Shown here in pieces: positions 56,927 through 64,000 of a DNA stretch of 64,000 nucleotides. The stretch's first letter is position 1. Every line of letters starts with the position of its first letter. Location of the stretch: assembly GCA_002070105.1 (NCBI GenBank), contig MWCQ01000004.1, forward strand, positions 88,770-152,769. Reading direction: 5' to 3'. The position numbers and the translations under genes were made by a program. The notes beneath the pieces were generated by a model. That model saw nothing but the letters and a program-made list of their open reading frames with translations. It had not been told where the DNA came from and ran no database searches. The stretch is from Firmicutes bacterium ADurb.Bin193. Its GTDB lineage: Bacteria > Bacillota > Clostridia > Monoglobales > Firm-18.

Positions 56927-57146
56927 GCATTGGGGAATCGAACCCGCATAGGTTTTGGTCGGTGGATTTGTGCCCATGCGGCGCAAAATCCACCGACCAA
57001 AACTGCGAAGCACTCCCGCCGCCGGAAATTTTGATGAGTTTCACGGCGAAGGAGGACGGTTGGCTGACGCCAACCGACGACGACAACAAAGAAAGACGCA
57101 AAATTAACGCGGCGGGGACTGTGTATGTTCGACTCCCCAATGCTTA
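56924..57146. mobile_element. 223-bp MITE-like inverted-repeat element
   Basis: Terminal inverted repeats of 20 bases (56924-56943 and 57127-57146; right arm GTTCGACTCCCCAATGCTTA) match at 19 of 20 positions. Inside are an 18-bp perfect stem (56952-56969 with 56986-57003) and an 8-bp stem CGGTTGGC/GCCAACCG (57057-57076). No transposase is encoded. The element supplies the stop codon end of the larA-like gene and ends just before the ribosome site of the PHP gene. Confidence 0.75.
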
Positions 57147-57160
57147 AGGAGACGAAGGCA

Positions 57161-57997
57161 TTGGAAAAACTGATTGATTTACACACCCACTCCATTAAAT
57201 CCGACGGAGCAATGACACCGACTGAGGTTGTCCGTCATGCTGCAACGCAAGGGCTTGCGGCAATTTCGCTTACCGACCACGATGTAACCGACGGCGTTTC
57301 GGAGGCGGTTTTGGCGGGTAAGACTTTTGGAGTTGAGGTTGTACCCGGGATTGAGCTTTCGGTGCAGTCAAAAACCGAAACACATATTTTGGGGTATTTT
57401 ATAGATATAAACAGCCCTGTCTTGCTTGATACACTGGTCGAGGCTAAAAAAGTCAGGTCCCGAAGAAATGAAGATACTGCAAGAAAACTACAAGAGGCGG
57501 GTTTTGATATTACCATAGATGATGCGCTTTTGCTTGCACCCAACGGACTTGTCGGGCGTGCCCACTTTGCAAAGGTAATGGTTTCAAAAGGCTATGCCTC
57601 GTCAGTTAAAGAGGCGTTTGACCTGTACCTTTCAAACGGTCGCCCCTGCTACTCCTCCACCCAGCTTTTGACTCCTCCGCAGGCTGTGGAGCTTATTAAG
57701 GCGGCGGGTGGACAGGCATATGTTGCTCACCTTCATTTAACTCGGCTTGAGGACGGAGAGCTTTATTCGTTTTTAAGTGGACTTAAAAATGTCGGGCTTG
57801 ACGGAATTGAAGGGTACTATTCAGAATACACGCCTGAAATGCAGGAGAAATATCACAAGCTTGCGCACGATTTAGAGCTTAAAATATCGGGAGGCACCGA
57901 TTTTCACGGGGCGATGAAGCCCCATATTTCAATCGGGCGCGGTCTTGGCAATTTGAAAATACCGTACAGCGTTTTGGAAGAGATGAAAAGGAATTAA
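57161..57997 (+). CDS. PHP-domain metal-dependent phosphoesterase
   Basis: I chose TTG 57161 (MEKLIDLHTHSIKSDG) because AAGGAG at 57146-57151 gives ideal spacing and upstream codons belong to the inverted-repeat element. The 278 residues show the PHP metal motifs: D6, H8 and H10 of DLHTHS, LTDHD, VPGIELS, the late VAHLHL and GGTDFHG. This group (YciV/RNase AM-like) hydrolyses phosphoesters of nucleotides or small metabolites. Its link to sugar-acid use is by position only. Confidence 0.88.
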   Translation: MEKLIDLHTHSIKSDGAMTPTEVVRHAATQGLAAISLTDHDVTDGVSEAVLAGKTFGVEVVPGIELSVQSKTETHILGYFIDINSPVLLDTLVEAKKVRSRRNEDTARKLQEAGFDITIDDALLLAPNGLVGRAHFAKVMVSKGYASSVKEAFDLYLSNGRPCYSSTQLLTPPQAVELIKAAGGQAYVAHLHLTRLEDGELYSFLSGLKNVGLDGIEGYYSEYTPEMQEKYHKLAHDLELKISGGTDFHGAMKPHISIGRGLGNLKIPYSVLEEMKRN

Positions 57998-58015
57998 TTA
58001 ATAAGGAGAATAACT

Positions 58016-59476
58016 ATGAATTACGAAAAATTTATACCTCAAATCGGTGCGGCATCGCCCGCACAGTTCGGAGTTTTTGAAAAATCGATAAACACCGTGG
58101 GCGGTATTACGGTTTTTATGGCAAAAGACGGTGACGAAACAGTAATTATCTCTACGGGGGATGTCGGTTTTACGGGCGAAAGTCTTACAGCTGAGGGTGT
58201 TTCATATATTAAAGCACCACTAAGCCATGACAACGCCTGTGTTTTAAGAAAGCTTTTTCCGTTTACCGCGCCCGTAAGGGTTTTGGGGCGTGAGCGCAGC
58301 TTTGGCGTAGGCGACAGGCTTGGCATTGCAACGCCAGGTCATATAAGGGTTTTTGAGGATTTTGATGCATACCCTGTTCTCGCACAGCAGTCTATGCGTG
58401 AGCTTACCCTCACAAACCGAACCTATGAGGATGTTGTTGACTCGGCAAGCTTTGCCGTTTACCGTGACGGCTTCAAAAAAGGCTTCGGCGCAGACGGCGA
58501 CCATCTTAAAACGGCGAAAGATGTTGAATATGCTCTTTCACTCGGCTTTACAATGATAACGCTTGACTGTTCGGACCACATTAAAAACGGTGTTACCGAC
58601 GAAATGTGCGCCGACTTTGAAATTCCCTCGGAATTTTCACAAAGATACCTTGGAAAAAGCTTTGATATCGGCGAGGGCGTGACCCTTACCTTTGACGAGG
58701 CTGAGCTTAAAAAAATTCTTATTATATACGGCGGTGCGATAGATTTCGCACATGAAATATACAATACCTTCTTTGCCTCAGGCAAATATGATGCTGATTT
58801 TGAGATTTCGATAGACGAAACCGCAACCCCCACAACTCCGCTTCAGCACTTTTTTGTCGCGTCTGAGCTTGCACTCCGCGGCGTAAAATGCGCTACGGTT
58901 GCACCCCGTTTTTGCGGTGAGTTTCAAAAGGGAGTTGATTATATCGGCGACCTTGCGCAGTTTGAGGACGAAATGACGGTTCACAGCACAATCGCGCGCC
59001 ATTTCGGCTATAAATTAAGTATACATTCAGGCTCGGATAAGTTTTCGACCTTCCCTATTATCGGTGAAAAGACACGCGGGGTATTCCATGTGAAAACCGC
59101 AGGCACAAACTGGCTTGAGGCTATGCGGGTTGTTGCGATTGCAGACCCCTCATTATACAGACAAATTCACAAATACGCTCTTGTTGCGTTTGCAGAGGCG
59201 TCAACATACTATCATGTAACGACCGACCTTAATAAAATTCCCGATATCGATAAAATGGCGGACAGTGAGCTTCCCGAACTTTTTACACAAAATGACCCAC
59301 GCCAGCTAATTCATATAACCTATGGACTGATTTTAAGCAAAAAAACTCCCGAAGGCGAGTTTGAATTTAGGGATAAACTTTATAAGCTGTGGCGTGAAAA
59401 CGAGGGATTGTATTCCGATTCCTTATACAATCATATAGGCAGGCATATGACTGAGCTTGGCGTAGCAAGAGTATAA
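58016..59476 (+). CDS. uxaE: Tagaturonate/fructuronate epimerase UxaE
   Basis: UxaE epimerises D-tagaturonate to D-fructuronate, letting galacturonate enter the glucuronate branch. The 486-residue protein carries the family stretches GFGADGDHLKTAKDVEYA, SIDETATPTTPLQHFF, SIHSGSDKFSTFP and HVKTAGTNWLEAMRV, with acid and His residues suited to metal binding. ATG 58016 follows AAGGAG, 19 bases after the PHP gene. UxaC, UxuA, KdgK and KdgA are not in the window. Confidence 0.85.
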   Translation: MNYEKFIPQIGAASPAQFGVFEKSINTVGGITVFMAKDGDETVIISTGDVGFTGESLTAEGVSYIKAPLSHDNACVLRKLFPFTAPVRVLGRERSFGVGDRLGIATPGHIRVFEDFDAYPVLAQQSMRELTLTNRTYEDVVDSASFAVYRDGFKKGFGADGDHLKTAKDVEYALSLGFTMITLDCSDHIKNGVTDEMCADFEIPSEFSQRYLGKSFDIGEGVTLTFDEAELKKILIIYGGAIDFAHEIYNTFFASGKYDADFEISIDETATPTTPLQHFFVASELALRGVKCATVAPRFCGEFQKGVDYIGDLAQFEDEMTVHSTIARHFGYKLSIHSGSDKFSTFPIIGEKTRGVFHVKTAGTNWLEAMRVVAIADPSLYRQIHKYALVAFAEASTYYHVTTDLNKIPDIDKMADSELPELFTQNDPRQLIHITYGLILSKKTPEGEFEFRDKLYKLWRENEGLYSDSLYNHIGRHMTELGVARV

Positions 59477-59519
59477 AACTTGATTTTATTTACAGTGTAT
59501 CAGTTTAGGAGGGTTAGCC

Positions 59520-60449
59520 ATGAAAAGATCACAAACCTATAGAAGTCTGTGCGGTCTTATTGCAATTATTCTTGTAATCGGTTTGGTAAGTTCTTTCGGT
59601 ACAATCGCATCAGCACAGGCCGAAATGAAAATTGAGGCTAATGGCAACATTAAAGTAAGTATTGACAATATCGAACATACCTTCGACCCGCCGCCGATAC
59701 TTGTAAACGACCGCACAATGGTTCCTATGCGCGCAGTTTTCGAGGCTCTTGGTGCAACCGTTGAGTGGGACGAGGCAACCTCTACCGCTATTGCAGTAAG
59801 AGGAACAGTAACAATGAAAATTAAAATCGGTGCACCTGCTGTTTATGTGGGCGCTCATCTTAGGGTTATCGACCCGCCTGCTATGATTTACAAGGACAGA
59901 ACAATGGTTCCGCTTCGTTTCATTTCTGAATGGTTTGGGTTTTATGTAGACTGGCTTCCCGATACAAATACCGTTGTAATTCTTTCAGATGCAGTCCCTC
60001 ACCCCTCAAAAACTCCTGTGCCTACAAAGGCACCGACAGGTCCGCAAGAGCTTACAACAAAGTATCCTCTTACAACACCTACGGTTTCCGGGCCGGGCAA
60101 AAATGGAGTATTGCCTGAGCATATGATTGACGGCGATGTGGCAACAAGCTGGGCGCTTGAAAAGTTAGACTGCACAATTATATTTGACCTTGGCGAAAAG
60201 AAGCCGATAAACGCAGTTACGATTATCTTTGGCGGTAGTGCGGTAAGAACACAATGGTTTGAGCTTTACGGCTCGAATGACGGGACAAAATATGAAAAGA
60301 TAGGCTCTTTTGAAAGTCAGCACGCCCTTAATATTAAAGAGCTGTATTCCTTTGATAACAAGGAATATCAATACATTAAAGTGTTGAATAAGGGCAATAC
60401 CAGAAATACTTATATTAATATTGTTGAGATGGAAATCGGAACGATATAA
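59520..60449 (+). CDS. Secreted protein with copper-amine-oxidase-N and F5/8 type C domains
   Basis: A 309-residue exported protein: signal peptide (1 to about 33), copper-amine-oxidase-N/stalk domain (about 42-155, with NDRTMVPMRAVFEALGATVEWDEATS and KDRTMVPLRFISEWFG), a Pro/Thr linker, and a discoidin-like domain (about 190-309, MIDGDVATSWALE...DCTIIFDLGEKKPINAV). It repeats the last third of the 1087-residue protein at 34.8-38.0 kb without the propeller. It probably binds glycans at the surface. Last gene of the rightward arm. Confidence 0.8.
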   Translation: MKRSQTYRSLCGLIAIILVIGLVSSFGTIASAQAEMKIEANGNIKVSIDNIEHTFDPPPILVNDRTMVPMRAVFEALGATVEWDEATSTAIAVRGTVTMKIKIGAPAVYVGAHLRVIDPPAMIYKDRTMVPLRFISEWFGFYVDWLPDTNTVVILSDAVPHPSKTPVPTKAPTGPQELTTKYPLTTPTVSGPGKNGVLPEHMIDGDVATSWALEKLDCTIIFDLGEKKPINAVTIIFGGSAVRTQWFELYGSNDGTKYEKIGSFESQHALNIKELYSFDNKEYQYIKVLNKGNTRNTYINIVEMEIGTI

Positions 60450-60560
60450 GAATATTAACTGACATCTAAAAACAAAAAAGCAATCGCTAACCAAAAGGCA
60501 GATACTTAAAGAGAAAATCTGTAAAATACAGAGTTCGTAAACGATTGGTATAATTGAAAA

Positions 60561-60591
60561 TGCACAACCGTATTTTATCTACGGCTGTGCA
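60561..60591 (+). terminator. Terminator closing the sugar-acid operon
   Basis: Twelve-base arms TGCACAACCGTA / TACGGCTGTGCA with one mismatch, followed by TTTTTT. Confidence 0.88.
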
Positions 60592-60676
60592 TTTTTTGGT
60601 ACTAATTATAATGTTTGAAATTGCAGGTCTTTACGAACACAGAGATCTAATGATAACATCGCCTCGATAAAGCCTA

Positions 60677-62209
60677 TCAATCAATAAAATCTGATCTTGT
60701 GGATATAACATCTTTCAAATAACCTATAACTTGAACACAAATATTCTCGTTAATCTCATCGGTTTTCATACATAATTTTGCATGTACTAAATTTCGTTTC
60801 GACCTAATTTTATGTGCTTTATCAGCTTCATCCATCCAATCAGGCTTTTTAATTTCTCTAATTGCATTAATATAATCAATTAAGTCTGCTCTTTTTGATT
60901 TACCAAAACGATCAGTAATTATATATTCCTCAACAAAATAGTTTTTGTTATCAATATCGCTCATCCAATCAATTAACACTGCTTCCAGAATAGACCCAGC
61001 AAGGATAAGCGTTGCCTTATATGCCTTTGCGTTAAAACAAGCATTTAGTTCTTGCATATCCTCTTTCAATATTTTAAATACGATTGAATATTTGAAAAAT
61101 TTAACCTTTTCAAACATTTCTATGTTTAGGATATCTCCAACGGTTTTTGGATGTTCTTCAATAGATTTGTTGCTAAAGAATTCATTGTAGACATCTGTTC
61201 TTTTCGGTGATAAGTAGTTTATTTCAAAAAAACGACGATACTCTTCTTCTTTCTTTTGTGGTTTTATAATAGGGATATTAGAAATGTCTTTTATTGAAAT
61301 CTTTTTTAATACACTGCCGGACATATTTGCTTCAATAATCACTCTGCAAGTATCGCTTTGTAAATATGTGATTAAATATTCAGGAGAAATTGTAAGCGGT
61401 CTTATTATAGTATGAAATTTACTTGCGCATATATTTTTTAATGGCGTTTCAGTTATAAGATACATACGGATCATTTGATTCAGGAAACAAATAATGTCTC
61501 CCTTTTGTAGCAAAACATCAGTAGCATCTTTTGCTTCGAGTTTATCGTAGTCCAATGGATAATTAAAATCTTTTGCGGATACAACAAGTGCTTTATTATC
61601 TTTAATAGCATGTGGAATAAGTATCTCAGCTACATCTCGCAGTAAAAATGTTTTTTCTTTTTTAAGTAAATCAATGGTTTGATATACACGCATGCTGTAA
61701 TGGCGCGCGAACGGTTTTTTCGGTGAAAAATCAGAATATGGAACAGAATTGAATTCTATTTGTTTCTGCTGTGTAGGAGTAATATTTTTGTTTATTAAAT
61801 TCTCAATTGAATTAATATAATTAGTATAGGATTCTGGATACAGATCAAATGTTTTAATTGTTCCTTTTTTTTCTTCTGATATCCTATCTTTTTTAATGCT
61901 ACTCTCAGTATAAAGTTGTATATTGCAGATTGAAGTATTTACAACATCAACATGATTAACTGTTAAGGTAAAAAGAGTTAATCTGACGGCAGTACCTAAA
62001 AGAGGAGAGCCTAGCTCGAAAATACCTGAAACATTATACTTACTCAAAATATTTAGATGTCTAATTGCTCTCGAAAATAGGCCTTCAGTACTAATGAAAT
62101 ACGCTTCATCTGTGGATTCATTTAGTATTGAATCAATCCATTTGTCACCTATTATACCGCCAAAAGCATATCTCGTCCTTGTCTGCAATAATTTTAATAT
62201 ATCTAGCAT
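60677..62209 (-). CDS. Solitary restriction-specificity-like protein with C-terminal HEPN-like domain
   Basis: Start set at ATG 62209 after GGGAGGG, giving 510 residues. Residues about 1-110 resemble the end of an N6-adenine methylase (YFISTEGLFSRAI... GSPLLGTAVRLTLFTL) without catalytic motifs. Residues about 165-315 resemble a type I HsdS target-recognition region (LLRDVAEILIP, LLQKGDIICFLNQ, EYLITYLQSDTCR, KKISIKDISNIPI). The C-terminal part (about 385-510) is helical and HEPN/DUF4145-like, with R469-x6-H476 in RSKRNLVH. No hsdR or hsdM partner is near. It may be a defence protein or the remnant of one. A 30-codon frame just upstream (near 62220-62310) looks like the tail of a lost gene. 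Confidence 0.6.
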   Translation of the reverse strand: MLDILKLLQTRTRYAFGGIIGDKWIDSILNESTDEAYFISTEGLFSRAIRHLNILSKYNVSGIFELGSPLLGTAVRLTLFTLTVNHVDVVNTSICNIQLYTESSIKKDRISEEKKGTIKTFDLYPESYTNYINSIENLINKNITPTQQKQIEFNSVPYSDFSPKKPFARHYSMRVYQTIDLLKKEKTFLLRDVAEILIPHAIKDNKALVVSAKDFNYPLDYDKLEAKDATDVLLQKGDIICFLNQMIRMYLITETPLKNICASKFHTIIRPLTISPEYLITYLQSDTCRVIIEANMSGSVLKKISIKDISNIPIIKPQKKEEEYRRFFEINYLSPKRTDVYNEFFSNKSIEEHPKTVGDILNIEMFEKVKFFKYSIVFKILKEDMQELNACFNAKAYKATLILAGSILEAVLIDWMSDIDNKNYFVEEYIITDRFGKSKRADLIDYINAIREIKKPDWMDEADKAHKIRSKRNLVHAKLCMKTDEINENICVQVIGYLKDVISTRSDFID

Positions 62210-62334
62210 AATGTGTCCCTCCCCTTTATTTAATCTCAAACAAATTGGCTTGATATTTTTTGCATGAATATAATTCACGAATTTTTCTAACAACATCTTC
62301 ACCGACAGTTTCAAACATCTGTTTTATCGGTTTG

Positions 62335-64000
62335 TTAAGCCATATTTTCAAGAAGACTTGCGGTTCTTTCTATAAAATCCGTCATTTCCTCAGCCGACAG
62401 CGAGGAATTGCTTATCCTTGCAAGGTCGTAAACCTGACGGCAAATCATAGCTCTTCTTTCCTCCGAAAGCGCCGAAAGCCCTTTTATCACCTTGCTTTCA
62501 GAGTTCAAAACCAGCGTGTGAGTTTCGGGAAGCTTTGAAGAAGAAAACATTCTTGAAATATCGCTCATCCTTCTTATATGCTCCTCCTGCACGATAAGTG
62601 CGGGAAGCGGTGTTTTAAGCGGTGAGGTTGTAATTTTCAAATCCTCGTCTCCCAAAGCCTTTTTGAATATGTCGATAAGCTCTGTGTCATCTGAGGTTTG
62701 CTCCGGAATGGTGTCTATTCGTGTAAATCTCCATTGCTCTTTCATCTCAAGAAAGCTGATAAAATGGACATCGATAAGATGCGGGAATATGAGGGCGGTT
62801 TTCCCCTCCTCCTTAATCATTTTTATATACTGTGCCTGCTGTGTTTCGCTTGTAGTATAAAGTATTTGATTTTCATTTTTCCCCGCATATTCGGCAAGGC
62901 TCACATACTCTCCGTCGGTTGTTTTCGCCTGCATTATGCCTTTTAGCTTTTCGTAAAACTTATCGTCTCCAAGACAGCCGTATTCGATAAACGGTGCAAT
63001 GTCTGTCCAATATCCGTCAAAGCCTTCCTTATCGGACTTGTGCATTGACAAAAGCCTGTCCGCAACCTTTTTTGTTATATGCGCCGATATTTTCGCCACA
63101 ACATCATCATTTTGCAGCGCGCTTCTCGACACATTCAAAGGAATATCGGGGCAGTCTATAACGCCCTTTAGAAGCATAAGAAATTCGGGTATAATCTCTT
63201 TTATATTGTCGGCAACATATACCTGATTGTTATAAAGCTTTATTTTACCCTGCGCCGATTCAAACTCATGGGTCAGCTTGGGGAAATATAGTATCCCCTT
63301 TAGGTTAAACGGATACTCCACATTTAGATGTATCCAAAACAGAGGGTCGTTAAAATCGCTGAAAACCCTGTGGTAAAACTCTTTATATTCATCGTCAGTA
63401 CAATCCGAAGGGGATTTTGCCCACAGCGGAGATATATCGTTAACGCATTTTTCTTCTTCATTTATATAAATCGCATACGGAAGGAACCCGCAGTATTTCA
63501 AAAGAATAGAGCGAAGCTTTTCTTGTAATAAAAAGTCTCTTTCAGCCTCTGAAATATGAAGAGTTATTTTGGTTCCCCTGTCAGTTTTATCGCTTTCCTT
63601 CATTATATATTCCGTTCCGCCGTCGCATCTCCAAAGCACAGCGGGCTCGCCGGTATAAGACTTTGTTTCAAGCTCGACAGTGTCGGCAACCATAAACGCG
63701 GAATAAAAGCCAAGCCCGAAATGACCAATGATACGGCTTTGCTCGTCCTGGTCTTTATACTTCTCTAAAAATTCCTCTGCACTCGAAAACGCAATTTGAT
63801 TTATATATTTTTTTACTTCTTCCTCTGTCATTCCTATACCGTTGTCTGTTATCGTTATTGTCTTTGCCTCACTGTCACATATTATGTCTATGCGAGGTGT
63901 TTCCAAAAACTCCGCCTCGCCCGCTGCGTTGATGGTAGTGGCAACGCTCTTAATACGACGGACGAATATCAGACGACTGTATATTATGAGAGCGAAAACC
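62335..64000 (-). CDS. HSP90-family chaperone (HtpG-like), N-terminus beyond the window
   Basis: A protein-folding ATPase. The visible part has the DNGIGMTEEEVKKYINQIAFSSAEEFLEKY and GHFGLGFYSAFMVAD ATP-lid motifs, the middle domain and the C-terminal dimerisation region, as in the clostridial HSP90-like branch. The first in-window ATG is at 63906, but the frame stays open to the edge and reads IIYSRLIFVRR..., where the conserved IFxRELxSNxxDA helix is expected. That Glu- and Asn-bearing motif is not recognisable, so the start may be altered or the edge bases may be poor. Confidence 0.85.
   Translation of the reverse strand, partial: VFALIIYSRLIFVRRIKSVATTINAAGEAEFLETPRIDIICDSEAKTITITDNGIGMTEEEVKKYINQIAFSSAEEFLEKYKDQDEQSRIIGHFGLGFYSAFMVADTVELETKSYTGEPAVLWRCDGGTEYIMKESDKTDRGTKITLHISEAERDFLLQEKLRSILLKYCGFLPYAIYINEEEKCVNDISPLWAKSPSDCTDDEYKEFYHRVFSDFNDPLFWIHLNVEYPFNLKGILYFPKLTHEFESAQGKIKLYNNQVYVADNIKEIIPEFLMLLKGVIDCPDIPLNVSRSALQNDDVVAKISAHITKKVADRLLSMHKSDKEGFDGYWTDIAPFIEYGCLGDDKFYEKLKGIMQAKTTDGEYVSLAEYAGKNENQILYTTSETQQAQYIKMIKEEGKTALIFPHLIDVHFISFLEMKEQWRFTRIDTIPEQTSDDTELIDIFKKALGDEDLKITTSPLKTPLPALIVQEEHIRRMSDISRMFSSSKLPETHTLVLNSESKVIKGLSALSEERRAMICRQVYDLARISNSSLSAEEMTDFIERTASLLENMA

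Noticed and set aside
56911..57147. A 78-residue protein read through the inverted-repeat element, and frames on its other strand
   Set aside because: The frames exist because the palindrome lacks stops; they have no ribosome site of their own and overlap the end of the larA-like gene.

Overview
The window reads as chromosome of a spore-forming, anaerobic member of the Clostridia (Bacillota). The support is gene content: an alpha/beta small acid-soluble spore protein, a GerA/GerC/GerB germination operon, a CotH-like lipoprotein, a four-subunit 2-oxoacid:ferredoxin oxidoreductase, a membrane pyrophosphatase, a PPi-type phosphofructokinase and sigma-A promoters with consensus boxes and 17-base spacers. 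No species can be named from the sequence.

Layout. 0-5.5 kb: ruvC, then a tight histidine operon hisZ-hisG-hisH-hisA-hisF-hisIE that lacks hisD, hisC and hisB, then a spore DNA-binding protein. 5.9-15.7 kb: hppA, an Hsp20 gene on the other strand, the germination operon with an extra small membrane protein, an aldo/keto reductase, a DUF503 protein and an Ala/Gly symporter. 15.7-18.3 kb: a duplicated, hairpin-rich non-coding repeat, a Ktr/Trk potassium system and tRNA-Gln(CUG). 18.5-28.3 kb: M24 peptidase, URO-D-like protein and GH78 rhamnosidase in a row, a secreted cell-wall hydrolase behind a consensus promoter, and a BspA-type leucine-rich-repeat surface protein broken by one extra A. 28.4-34.6 kb: RNase Y, porGDAB, and rpsF-ssb-rpsR. 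34.8-42.0 kb: a large secreted beta-propeller protein, a CotH-like lipoprotein and a multi-spanning GT-C-like membrane protein.

42.0-48.3 kb is an accessory island. It holds prophage debris (a truncated integrase; a truncated head protein with a RelA/SpoT-like tail and a coupled small gene), clusters of a REP-like repeat with the core GGGGGACGG that mark the broken ends of several genes, a zinc-ribbon gene with an in-frame TGA, two 33-bp direct repeats equal to the 3' end of a tRNA-Lys-like gene, and a second small element with integrase, ImmA-like protease, XRE repressor and a palindromic operator between the -35 and -10 boxes. The right side of the island runs into a truncated, chimeric copy of a DUF1593 gene; the full copy follows.

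50.8-60.5 kb is a sugar-acid locus read outward from a shared promoter region: gnd, a HAD phosphatase and pfp leftward; a UxuB-like SDR, a LarA-family nickel epimerase, a PHP phosphoesterase and tagaturonate epimerase UxaE rightward. I infer that these could form a route from tagaturonate through fructuronate, mannonate and gluconate to 6-phosphogluconate, with the LarA homologue doing the C2 epimerisation. This is the most interesting system here. A 223-bp inverted-repeat (MITE-like) element sits between the larA-like and PHP genes. The window ends with a solitary protein joining a type I restriction specificity-like region to a HEPN-like domain, and an HSP90-family gene running off the right edge.
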